Source: CALVNN01 sp964393975
Lineage (GTDB): Bacteria; Bacillota; Clostridia; Christensenellales; UBA1242
Length of the DNA: 12,866 nucleotides
Direction of reading: 5' to 3'
Assembly (NCBI GenBank): GCA_964393975.1
Contig: CAYMVO010000022.1
Location: 1-12,866 of the forward strand
How positions within the stretch are numbered: the stretch's first letter is position 1; every line of letters begins with the position of its first letter. The position numbers and the translations under genes are program-made. Below the pieces are notes generated by a model. That model was given only the letters and a program-made list of their open reading frames with translations. It was not told the origin of the DNA and did not search any database. Below are positions 1-5,919 of this stretch, piece by piece.

Positions 1-16
1 CATAACCATGTACTAC

Positions 17-44
17 GCAGTCAATTTTAACGACTGCATTTTTT
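17..44 (+). terminator. Intrinsic terminator of an upstream gene outside the window
   Basis: A perfect 6-bp stem, GCAGTC (17-22) with GACTGC (32-37), encloses a 9-nt loop and is followed after one A by six T (39-44). It is oriented to stop + strand transcription entering from the left edge. If local order follows the common Firmicutes arrangement, the upstream gene could belong to the rpsP-rimM-trmD cluster, but none of it is visible. Confidence 0.75.
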
Positions 45-84
45 ATAGTTGGTTTGATTTAAGAAATAACAAAATGAAAAAACC

Positions 85-145
85 GTTAATTCCCAAAGTA
101 AATTCTTTTTTAATTACCACTATGGAATTTACTTTGAGAATTAAC
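85..145. repeat. 61-bp palindromic repeat, left copy
   Basis: A 21-nt left arm (85-105, beginning GTTAATTCCC) pairs with a 21-nt right arm (125-145, ending GAATTAAC) around a 19-nt loop. The copy at 2767-2827 is identical except for one base in the loop (A116 here, T there). The single arm mismatch is C opposite A on this strand but becomes a G-U pair in RNA of the - strand, so the structure is better formed in - strand RNA. On that strand a T-rich run follows the left copy. It could be a MITE-like or REP-like element; the family is not recognised. Confidence 0.85.
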
Positions 146-171
146 ATCTTCAAAATAATTTAAAAAAACAT

Positions 172-201
172 TTGCAATTTTGAGTGAGTTTATAATATAA
201 T
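172..201 (+). promoter_or_regulatory. Promoter of the putative small RNA
   Basis: TTGCAA (172-177) lies 18 bp before TATAAT (196-201). An overlapping TATAAT at 191-196 is also present but would be too close to the -35. The predicted start, near 207-209, is exactly where the 14-bp outer stem of the downstream RNA begins, which supports reading the promoter, RNA and U-tract as one unit. Confidence 0.6.
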
Positions 202-206
202 CATTA

Positions 207-283
207 CAAGACATATAGTTCTACTATTAGTTGTTTATTTCAAACTAATTTTAACCTAGACAGAACTGTATGTCTATTTTTTT
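207..283 (+). ncRNA. Putative ~75-nt structured small RNA of unknown class
   Basis: A 14-bp outer stem joins 209-222 (AGACATATAGTTCT) to 262-275 (AGAACTGTATGTCT). Its only non-Watson-Crick pair is a U-G wobble that exists on the + strand alone. Inside it a 7-bp stem pairs ATTAGTT (226-232) with AACTAAT (243-249). Seven T (277-283) follow the outer stem directly, so the closing stem doubles as an intrinsic terminator. The promoter at 172-201 would start the transcript at the foot of the stem. There is no reading frame with a ribosome binding site. It lies between the left 61-bp repeat and the end of the two-gene operon, facing that operon. No known RNA family is recognised. It could be a regulatory RNA of the islet, or merely a terminator with an unusually long loop. 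Confidence 0.5.
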
Positions 284-322
284 ATTAAATCATATACCCA
301 CCACAACATTTATTATACAATC

Positions 323-357
323 TAAAAAAACTACAAGGCTTTTAATTTCCTTGTAGT
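323..357 (-). terminator. Terminator of the SHOCT / T5orf172 operon, probably bidirectional
   Basis: A perfect stem pairs ACTACAAGG (330-338) with CCTTGTAGT (349-357) around a 10-nt loop. On the - strand it is followed by a run of seven T (complement of 324-330), right after the stop codon at 367-369. On the + strand a T run (357-361) also follows, so it can act in both directions between converging units. Confidence 0.85.
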
Positions 358-366
358 TTTTTATTT

Positions 367-1515
367 TCACAACTTATACTCATTATTTTTTCTAAGCATT
401 TCGGATTCTCTAAATTGTTCAGCATCTGGTTCGTCAACAAAATCCACTGCTTTATCATAATTGTTTAATATAACTTCTTTGATCTCATCTAAGGATACAC
501 AAAAAAATTCTTTTCTTCCATTAATAAGATTGAGTTTTTTGTGGGCGAATTTATTATGTAGTACAGTCTCTAATTTTGGTGCATCCTCAGAAAATATTAA
601 AGCGTGTATATCAAATTTGAAAGGTACTGATGCCCCACTAAGTTCTGCTATTCTTTCCTCTGGATATAATCTTCTAGTCATACCAATTTTGTATACATTT
701 TTACCAAATGCTCCAATATTAGATATAACATACACCCAACCAGCACGTTGATTCGCCTCCCTATAATCAAGGTCTTTAAGTGCTAAATCCACATCCGTTA
801 TATTATTGTTTAACTCCGCTCTTTTATCTATAAGATATTTCTTTCGTTCAACACTTTGTTCGTTGGAAATTTGTTGATCTATTTTCTTTATATAATTTGT
901 GTAATGTTCTCTTTCTTTATCCAATTCTTTTCGCTTTTCTTCTAGTTCTTTTGAAACTCTTTCAGCCTCTTTACGCTCTTCTCTTTTTAGTCTAACTCTT
1001 TCTTTTTCTTCTTCTTTTTTTTGTTGATATTCATACGCTAAATCTAATTCTTTTATTTTTAATTTGTAATAATTATCACTTATTATAATATTCTTAGTTT
1101 CATTCAGATTGTTATTTAATTCAAATGACTTAAAGATTCTTTCTTTACTTTTCTGATAATTACTAAATTTAACTTTATTAATTATCAAATCACATTCTAT
1201 ATTAAAATTTCTTATAATTTGCTTAATGTTTTCATTAATCATTTTTTTCCCAATATTCTCACTCCCCTCAACTCGCCATTGAGTTAAACAACACGCCGCC
1301 CTTCCTTGTCCAATCATCTCTTTTTGTAAATTTCGTATTTCAGTTAACTTATCTTTATAATTGTCTAAGTTTGCAAAATTGTATTGCGGGTGATACACTC
1401 CAAACTCTTGAAATAATATTTTATCATCCAATTCAATTATTTCTGATTTTAAAATGTTTTTATAATGTTCCAATTCAGTTATTTCCTTTTTTAGACCTTG
1501 TATATTTACATCCAT
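367..1515 (-). CDS. Coiled-coil protein with C-terminal T5orf172 (GIY-YIG-like) nuclease domain
   Basis: The 382-residue protein has a long, mostly helical N-terminal part, with a Lys/Glu/Arg-rich coiled coil at about 160-215 that resembles DUF4041 proteins. The C-terminal domain is at about 258-350. It shows W260-V-Y, then Y275-K-I-G278, arginines R281, R282 and R288, E316 with H320, and E336-F-F. This is the pattern of the T5orf172/MUG113 branch of the GIY-YIG fold, known from phage and accessory proteins and presumed to cut or bind DNA. The start is ATG at 1515, overlapping the upstream stop as TGATG; AAGGAAGG lies a few bases upstream. An in-frame GTG at 1518 is possible. No membrane segment is seen. 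The DUF4041 label is less certain than the nuclease domain, and substrate and role are unknown. Translational coupling implies stoichiometric production with the SHOCT membrane protein. Confidence 0.8.
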   Translation of the reverse strand: MDVNIQGLKKEITELEHYKNILKSEIIELDDKILFQEFGVYHPQYNFANLDNYKDKLTEIRNLQKEMIGQGRAACCLTQWRVEGSENIGKKMINENIKQIIRNFNIECDLIINKVKFSNYQKSKERIFKSFELNNNLNETKNIIISDNYYKLKIKELDLAYEYQQKKEEEKERVRLKREERKEAERVSKELEEKRKELDKEREHYTNYIKKIDQQISNEQSVERKKYLIDKRAELNNNITDVDLALKDLDYREANQRAGWVYVISNIGAFGKNVYKIGMTRRLYPEERIAELSGASVPFKFDIHALIFSEDAPKLETVLHNKFAHKKLNLINGRKEFFCVSLDEIKEVILNNYDKAVDFVDEPDAEQFRESEMLRKNNEYKL

Positions 1516-2663
1516 CACATTAAATCCTTCCTTAACTTTTGGTACTCTTCAATAGTTATTTCCCCGTTATTTAATTTATTTTTTAATATTTTTAATTGTT
1601 GTGCAATATTTATATCTTTACTAATTTTAGTATCAACATCATTATTTAAGTTATTTGAATATATGTGCCCCTTTGTGGCTTTTAGAAATTCCTCTTGTTG
1701 TTTTCTTAATTCTTCAGCTTGTTCATGTATGGCTCTTTCAAGTTCTTTCAACTTTTCTCGCTCTTTTTCAATAGTTCTAAGACTTGATTGTTTTACCTTT
1801 TCCGCTTTTGGTTGATTTGCTAGATTTATTAATTCTAAAAATTTAGAATAATCTATATCATAAGTATTATCGTAAGAAAACCTACGACTAGGTGTGACAT
1901 AGTGTGTTTGCACTTGAAAGTGAGGTTTTTTTAATTTTTCTTTTTTTGAATTTATATAAAACATACTCTCTGTATTCAAATAAAGTTCAAAAGGTATGTC
2001 ATATATTTTATCGTAAATGTAAGTATCTTCGCTTACTAAAAGTGAACTCGCTTTTTCATACTCTTTTATATAATTGTTCCACTTTTCAGTCTCTATGTTA
2101 ACTATAGTCTCAAAAGCATTATAAAACTCTAAATTCTCTCTAAAATAATCTATCATATATGAATCAACATTAAATGTATCAAATTCTTTTTTATTTTTAC
2201 AGTACACATCAAACGCATGCAATTCACCTATAGATGTGTCAGGTTGATATTGATTATTAATCTTTTTGACCTCATTAATTAAAACACTAATGCTATTAAC
2301 TATTTTTTTACCTCGTATCAAGCGTTCCTGCTCAAGACGTTCCTGTTCAAGACGCTGATGTTCAAGACGTTCTTGCTCTTGCTTAAATTTTAATATACAT
2401 TTTAATTCCGATAAAAGAATCAACCGTTCTTTTTTTAGTTGTTCACTCTCACGCCATTTTTGCTTTAACTGTTTTTTCTTAAGTCGATTCTGTTTCAAAC
2501 GTTTACTAAATCGTTGTCTTTGTTTTATTTGCTTTATTTGTTTTAAACGCTCTTGTTCAAGACGTTCTTGTTCAAGCCTTTCTTTCTCTTGTTCTTGATC
2601 TTTTCTAACACCACGAATTATAAGATATATTATTAATAATAAAATAAAAAAATATATTAACAT
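1515..2663 (-). CDS. Membrane-anchored coiled-coil protein with C-terminal SHOCT segment
   Basis: The protein has 382 residues. Residues 1-16 form one hydrophobic helix followed by RGVRK, which predicts a cytosolic body anchored in the membrane. Residues 22-118 are an extremely charged coiled coil with ERLEQ pentapeptide repeats (28-40 and 98-115). Residues about 120-280 form a globular region not recognised here, followed by a second coiled coil (about 290-330). The last 30 residues (353-382), with LKILKNKLNNGEIT then EEYQKLRKDLM, match the SHOCT pattern, a short oligomerisation or adaptor module usual at C-termini. The start is ATG at 2663 with GGAG nine bases upstream; the longer TTG start at 2678 would overlap that site. 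The stop overlaps the next start by one base. A scaffold that holds the partner nuclease at the membrane is a reasonable inference only. Confidence 0.75.
   Translation of the reverse strand: MLIYFFILLLIIYLIIRGVRKDQEQEKERLEQERLEQERLKQIKQIKQRQRFSKRLKQNRLKKKQLKQKWRESEQLKKERLILLSELKCILKFKQEQERLEHQRLEQERLEQERLIRGKKIVNSISVLINEVKKINNQYQPDTSIGELHAFDVYCKNKKEFDTFNVDSYMIDYFRENLEFYNAFETIVNIETEKWNNYIKEYEKASSLLVSEDTYIYDKIYDIPFELYLNTESMFYINSKKEKLKKPHFQVQTHYVTPSRRFSYDNTYDIDYSKFLELINLANQPKAEKVKQSSLRTIEKEREKLKELERAIHEQAEELRKQQEEFLKATKGHIYSNNLNNDVDTKISKDINIAQQLKILKNKLNNGEITIEEYQKLRKDLM
2323..2382 (-). repeat. 15-bp in-frame tandem repeat, four units
   Basis: Units begin at 2323, 2338, 2353 and 2368, each a variant of CGTTCYTGYTCAAGA on the + strand. 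Read on the - strand they encode the pentapeptide ERLEQ and variants (residues about 98-115 of the SHOCT protein). The last unit is degenerate. Confidence 0.8.
2549..2578 (-). repeat. 15-bp in-frame tandem repeat, two units
   Basis: Two near-identical 15-bp units (2549-2563 and 2564-2578) of the same kind as the block at 2323-2382 encode ERLEQ-type pentapeptides at residues about 28-40 of the SHOCT protein. The two blocks are separated by about 170 bp of Lys/Arg/Gln-rich coding sequence. Confidence 0.75.
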
Positions 2664-2702
2664 CCATTTTATCTCCAACTTACAACAAATTTTATAAAAT
2701 AA

Positions 2703-2730
2703 AGTATACCATAAAATTAAAAATTGTCAA
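2703..2730 (-). promoter_or_regulatory. Promoter of the SHOCT / T5orf172 operon
   Basis: Read on the - strand, a perfect TTGACA (2730-2725) is separated by 16 bp from TATACT (2708-2703). TG sits one base before the -10 (TGG-TATACT), giving an extended -10. This is close to full sigma-A consensus and suggests the operon is expressed constitutively unless repressed. No obvious operator palindrome overlaps it. Confidence 0.85.
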
Positions 2731-2766
2731 ATAATTAATAATTTTATACAAATAAAAATACAGACT

Positions 2767-2827
2767 GTTAATTCCCAAAGTAAATTCTTTTTTAATTTCC
2801 ACTATGGAATTTACTTTGAGAATTAAC
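2767..2827. repeat. 61-bp palindromic repeat, right copy
   Basis: This copy has the same orientation and sequence as the one at 85-145 apart from one loop base. It lies between the divergent promoters of the SHOCT operon (2703-2730) and rplS (2865-2893), so it separates the accessory unit from the core gene. The flanking bases of the two copies differ and show no clear duplicated target site. Confidence 0.85.
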
Positions 2828-2864
2828 AAAATAAAAAAACTTATAAAAATTTTATTAAAATGTG

Positions 2865-2893
2865 TTGAAAATTTTATTGTGTTATGCTATACT
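2865..2893 (+). promoter_or_regulatory. Promoter of rplS
   Basis: TTGAAA (2865-2870), a 17-bp spacer and TATACT (2888-2893), with TG one base before the -10 (TGC-TATACT), make a strong extended -10 promoter. The predicted start near 2900 leaves a leader of about 110 nt. Confidence 0.85.
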
Positions 2894-2899
2894 AATCTA

Positions 2900-3008
2900 A
2901 GTTTAAGAGGGTTTACCCTTTTGAATTTGACTTCGGATGTTCCTCTTTTCCTTAGTTGAATACGAACATTTTGTTGTGCTTATATTTATATAGGAGGTAT
3001 GAGTCTAA
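2900..3008 (+). promoter_or_regulatory. Structured rplS leader, probably the L19 autoregulatory type
   Basis: Ribosomal protein L19 leaders are a described class of structured mRNA leaders in Firmicutes, and position and size fit. AAGAGG (2905-2910) can pair perfectly with CCTCTT (2942-2947), closing a domain that contains a TTCG loop. The same bases, AAGAGGG (2905-2911), can instead form a 7-bp local hairpin with 2916-2922 around a TTTA loop; the two pairings exclude each other. The freed CCTC could then pair with GAGG of the ribosome binding site AGGAGG (2992-2997). The switch is inference, and assignment to the family was not tested by alignment. Confidence 0.55.
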
Positions 3009-3356
3009 ATGACAGTGCTTGAGCAAATTGAAAAAGAAGGCTTGAAAGCAAGCGTTCCACAATTTAATATTGGCGATACTGTTAAGGTTTACGTGAAAGT
3101 CGTAGAAGGCGAAAAAGAAAGAATCCAACCTTTTGAGGGCGTGGTTATCGCACGTAAGAACGGTAGCATTAGAGAAACTTTTACTGTTAGAAGATTGTCT
3201 TTTGGCATTGGTGTAGAGAGAACTTTCCCATTACATTCACCTAGAATTGATAAGGTAGAAGTGATAAGAAAAGGTAAAGTTCGCCGTTCAAAACTATACT
3301 ACTTGCGTGAGAGAACTGGTAAAGCTGCTAGAGTTAAAGAAGTAATCAATAAATAA
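3009..3356 (+). CDS. rplS: 50S ribosomal protein L19
   Basis: L19 sits at the interface of the 30S and 50S ribosomal subunits. The 115-residue product has the family's usual length and sequence: FNIGDTVKVYVKVVEG near the N-terminus, RIQPFEGVVIARKNG in the centre, then RRLSFGIGVERTFPLHSPRI and the basic GKVRRSKLYYLRERTGKAAR. The start is ATG at 3009 with AGGAGG eleven bases upstream. In many Firmicutes rplS is the last gene of a rpsP-rimM-trmD-rplS cluster. Here it has its own promoter and leader, and the segment just upstream is accessory, so either the cluster has been split or the upstream cluster ends at the left edge. It is transcribed alone, because a strong terminator follows six bases after the stop. 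Confidence 0.98.
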   Translation: MTVLEQIEKEGLKASVPQFNIGDTVKVYVKVVEGEKERIQPFEGVVIARKNGSIRETFTVRRLSFGIGVERTFPLHSPRIDKVEVIRKGKVRRSKLYYLRERTGKAARVKEVINK

Positions 3357-3361
3357 TTGTG

Positions 3362-3386
3362 ACACTCCATTTTGGGAGTGTTTTTT
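3362..3386 (+). terminator. Terminator of rplS
   Basis: The stem pairs CACTCC (3363-3368) with GGAGTG (3375-3380), extended by A3362 with T3381, around a 6-nt loop. Six T follow (3381-3386). It lies directly after the stop codon. Confidence 0.9.
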
Positions 3387-3651
3387 GTATTTATAGTTTT
3401 AAAAATTTTAAATCATATAAGAGACTTCACCATTATTTGATGCGCCTATAATCACAAACAAAAATCATTAGAGTATTTTTATAACGCACAATATCTTTAC
3501 TCAGTTTAGCACACAAAAAAACTGTAGGTAGTAAATAGATTTACAATTAAAAAACGCAAAAACTAACTTGTTTTAGAGGTAATTATTATAACAAATAAAG
3601 ATATGATGCACTAAAAGATTTAACCATAAAAAACTAGCACGGTTATTAAAC
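3387..3651. other. AT-rich intergenic stretch between convergent genes
   Basis: No reading frame with a ribosome binding site, no promoter aimed at a gene and no convincing structured RNA is seen. It separates the rplS terminator from the terminator of the facing leucine-rich-repeat gene. It may hold decayed sequence, but nothing is recognisable. Confidence 0.5.
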
Positions 3652-3692
3652 AAAAAAAGACAAAACAATCATTAATAAATTGTATTGTCTTT
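3652..3692 (-). terminator. Terminator of the leucine-rich-repeat gene
   Basis: A 14-bp stem with one A-A mismatch pairs 3656-3669 (AAAGACAAAACAAT) with 3679-3692 (ATTGTATTGTCTTT). On the - strand it runs into seven T (complement of 3652-3658), 17 bases after the stop codon at 3710-3712. Confidence 0.8.
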
Positions 3693-3709
3693 GTAAAAAT
3701 AAGACTTTA

Positions 3710-5044
3710 TTATATACTTCTCTCTTCTTGTAATGCTTTATAACATGAGACATCTTTCGTCTCTTCTTTTTTATCTGAGACATTTTCGGCTTCCCTTGGG
3801 GAATTTATTTCACTCAAAGCGTCACAACGCGAAAAGCACGTATCGTCATATAACGTTTTACCGTAAAGGGTTACACTCTTTAACCTTGAGCACCCAGCAA
3901 AACAAAATCCACCTAAATACCTAACATTCCTAGGTATCTCCACATCTTTTAATCTTGTTATCTTTCCAAATGCATACGGTTTTATTGCTGTCACACTATC
4001 TGGGATAACTATTTTCGTTAATCTTTGATGTCCATAAAAAGCACCTTCACCTATACTAGTAACAATGCCATCTGGAATCACCGTTCCTTTACATCCAGCG
4101 ACCAACTCACCTGACTTGTCTATTATAGCGTTCCAATTTCCACTATAGTATACGGGGTTACCCTCTTCAACGATTATCCTTTCCAAACTTGAGCATCCCA
4201 TAAAACTCCGGTTTATTCGTTCCACACTTTTTGGAATTTTAATCTCTGTCAAATCGCTACAATGCGTAAAGGCTCCATAACCTATAGCCGTCACACTATT
4301 TGGGATATTTATTTGCGTCAAGCTTCGACAATCTTGAAAAGCGTGATCACCTATTCCCGTTACACCATCTCCAATTTCAACCTTTTTCAAATTAAAGCAT
4401 CCCTGAAAAGCAGACTCACCTAACTTATGAACACCGCTAGGTATTCGAATCTCTATCAATCTTTCACAACCAAAAAAAGCTTTATAACCTATAAACGTCA
4501 CACCATCCGGAATGTCTAATTGCTTCAAACTAGTACATCCTTCAAAAGCGCCGCTGACTATCGTCTCTAGATTTTTCGGTAGTACTATGGTTTCCAGTTG
4601 TTTGCAATCCTTAAACGTATCCAAGCCAATATGCGCAATACCATCTCCAACTTCAGCCTGTCTCAAGCTAACACATCCATCAAAAACGTTCCAACCCAAG
4701 TTATTCACACTGTCAGGTATCTGAATCTTCTTCAAACTTTTACAATTCGCAAAAGCGGAATTCCCTATATCCTTAACACTGTTTGGAATATTTATCCATT
4801 CTAGCCCCTCACAATTAGCAAAAGCGGAATTCCCTATAGACGTCACACTATTCGGCACTATAACACTACTAACATCTTTACACCCATCAAAAGCCTTCTC
4901 ATCTATCTTTGTTATACCCTTTGGTATCTCAAAAACACCAAACCAAGTATTAGGAACATGTGTCAAAACCAAATCTTTACCTTGCTTTTCAACTATTACA
5001 CCTATCTTTTCTAATTCACGTATAAATAATCTCTCTCGTAACAT
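3710..5044 (-). CDS. BspA-type leucine-rich-repeat protein (LRR_5 family), apparently cytosolic
   Basis: The 444-residue protein is built of about fifteen 23-residue repeats of the form AFxxCxxLxxIxIPxSVxxIG. The marker Phe recurs every 23 residues (52, 75, 98, 121, 144, 167, 190, 213, 236, 259), then at 281, one residue short. An island at about 290-325 (EEGNPVYYSGNWNAIID) is typical of BspA proteins. Four more repeats follow at 336, 359, 382 and 404. The first ~35 residues (MLRERLFIRELEKIG) are charged and the tail (415-444) is hydrophilic. There is no signal peptide, membrane helix or anchor motif, although many family members are surface proteins that bind host or matrix proteins. The start is ATG at 5044 with AAGGAG eight bases upstream. 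Own promoter and terminator make it monocistronic. The ligand is unknown; an intracellular interaction role is inference. Confidence 0.9.
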   Translation of the reverse strand: MLRERLFIRELEKIGVIVEKQGKDLVLTHVPNTWFGVFEIPKGITKIDEKAFDGCKDVSSVIVPNSVTSIGNSAFANCEGLEWINIPNSVKDIGNSAFANCKSLKKIQIPDSVNNLGWNVFDGCVSLRQAEVGDGIAHIGLDTFKDCKQLETIVLPKNLETIVSGAFEGCTSLKQLDIPDGVTFIGYKAFFGCERLIEIRIPSGVHKLGESAFQGCFNLKKVEIGDGVTGIGDHAFQDCRSLTQINIPNSVTAIGYGAFTHCSDLTEIKIPKSVERINRSFMGCSSLERIIVEEGNPVYYSGNWNAIIDKSGELVAGCKGTVIPDGIVTSIGEGAFYGHQRLTKIVIPDSVTAIKPYAFGKITRLKDVEIPRNVRYLGGFCFAGCSRLKSVTLYGKTLYDDTCFSRCDALSEINSPREAENVSDKKEETKDVSCYKALQEERSI

Positions 5045-5075
5045 AACCTTATCTCCTTATCGTTTATTTATTAGC

Positions 5076-5104
5076 ATTATAACACATTTAAATTTATTTT
5101 ACAA
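5076..5104 (-). promoter_or_regulatory. Promoter of the leucine-rich-repeat gene
   Basis: Read on the - strand, TTGTAA (5104-5099), a 17-bp spacer and a perfect TATAAT (5081-5076) lie about 30 bases before the start codon. Confidence 0.75.
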
Positions 5105-5427
5105 GTATCAAATTACAAAATTATCAATCTATTGGCTATGGCTTACTATATTTAAATTTCCAAAGATTTATTTATATACCCCCTTCTAACTATATCTTGT
5201 CTTTTTTCTAATACTGTAAATGTATTATTTGATTCTCCTAATACTAAATCTAAAAACGGAAAATAAATTTAAAACACTAAAAATAAGTTGTACATCCTCA
5301 AGAAAAAGATACACACCAAATTAAATACGCTAGAGATAAAGCAAACCAACAATAATATTTATTACTTACTTAAACCTCAAACACTTATATAAAGTATAAA
5401 GTCAAAAAATTACTACAAAAAAATCAA
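5105..5427. other. AT-rich intergenic stretch without recognisable genes
   Basis: The region lies between the promoter of the leucine-rich-repeat gene and the end of the Cys-rich gene, both on the - strand. I see no reading frame with a ribosome binding site, no strong hairpin with a T tract after the Cys-rich stop codon, and no repeat. The Cys-rich transcript may therefore lack a classical terminator or read through. Confidence 0.45.
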
Positions 5428-5688
5428 TTAACGCTCATCGCTATTTAGACTAAAACACACCCAACCATATATGGGAAATGATATATTCAATTGGGGCATA
5501 AAACAATCACGATTACCCCAAACCCCTACATTTATACGAGGCGCTTGCCGGCAATATTCCTTTACGCAAAAGCAGTCGTTCTTAGACGGACTAAACGGAG
5601 GCAAACAAGGTGAACAGAAGTGATTAGGATAAAAATCTATAGGTCTACGATTACACCTCGTTCCAAAATCGTTAAAACATTCATACAT
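5428..5688 (-). CDS. Small Cys-rich protein of unknown function
   Basis: The 86-residue product has nine cysteines (positions 4, 12, 25, 28, 39, 41, 46, 62 and 78), including FCSPC and DCFCVKEYC clusters. It is also rich in Pro, Phe and Asn. There is no signal peptide or membrane helix. I do not recognise the family. The cysteine pattern could bind metal or form disulfides, as in small spore-coat-like proteins, but nothing shows this directly. The start is chosen at ATG 5688: AAGGAG is nine bases upstream of it, whereas it directly abuts the first in-frame ATG at 5697, leaving no spacer. A promoter lies just upstream, which supports a real gene. It is divergent from degV, and no partner gene is evident. 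Confidence 0.6.
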   Translation of the reverse strand: MYECFNDFGTRCNRRPIDFYPNHFCSPCLPPFSPSKNDCFCVKEYCRQAPRINVGVWGNRDCFMPQLNISFPIYGWVCFSLNSDER

Positions 5689-5711
5689 AAAGCGCATCTC
5701 CTTTTTACTGC

Positions 5712-5741
5712 ATTATATTAATGGAGTGTAAAATATGTTAA
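5712..5741 (-). promoter_or_regulatory. Promoter of the Cys-rich gene
   Basis: Read on the - strand, TTAACA (5741-5736), an 18-bp spacer and a perfect TATAAT (5717-5712) precede AAGGAG and the start codon. The -35 overlaps the first of three phased TTAAATT repeats (5738-5767). Confidence 0.6.
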
Positions 5742-5767
5742 ATTAGGTTAAATTTTGTTTAAATTTA
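5738..5767. repeat. Three TTAAATT repeats phased at about one helical turn
   Basis: TTAAATT occurs at 5738, 5748 and 5759, spaced 10 and 11 bp apart, so all face the same side of the helix. The first overlaps the -35 of the Cys-rich gene. It could be an upstream-type promoter element, bent DNA or an operator; low complexity of the region makes chance possible. Confidence 0.3.
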
Positions 5768-5919
5768 CTAACCCTGATTTTTTAATTTGTAACAAAAATA
5801 AATAATTTGCAAGCAATAAATCCTAATAAATATACATAGTAGTCATTTAGTGGTAGATACAATTAAACATATTTTATGAAACATCTTAAAAAATTTACGC
5901 AAGATTTTCACAATATCTT

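Larger units (their letters stand above)
85..2827. other. Putative accessory islet bounded by direct copies of a 61-bp palindrome
   Basis: The segment between and including the two 61-bp repeats contains a complete set of parts: a small + strand transcription unit (172-283), a - strand terminator (323-357), two coupled - strand genes (367-2663) and their promoter (2703-2730). Immediately outside lie only a terminator on the left and the rplS promoter on the right, so the repeats mark the limits of the accessory material. No integrase, transposase or clear target-site duplication is seen. That the islet is mobile, or that its parts act together, is inference. Confidence 0.4.

Noticed and set aside
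254..277. Shared 10-mer GTATGTCTAT between the small RNA (268-277) and 12254-12263
   Set aside because: The surrounding sequence and structure differ, so a chance match in AT-rich DNA is the simplest explanation.
461..1815. Open frames on the + strand opposite the nuclease and SHOCT genes
   Set aside because: They are antisense to strongly coding, coiled-coil-rich genes, have no ribosome binding sites and show no domains.
2323..2382. Short regular repeats as a CRISPR array
   Set aside because: The units are 15 bp, directly tandem with no spacers, and in frame with a coiled coil.
2664..2678. TTG start of the SHOCT protein at 2678
   Set aside because: It overlaps the GGAG ribosome binding site that serves ATG 2663; the shorter form also starts directly with the membrane helix.
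5689..5697. First ATG of the Cys-rich protein at 5697
   Set aside because: AAGGAG directly abuts this ATG with no spacer, while ATG 5688 has a nine-base spacer.
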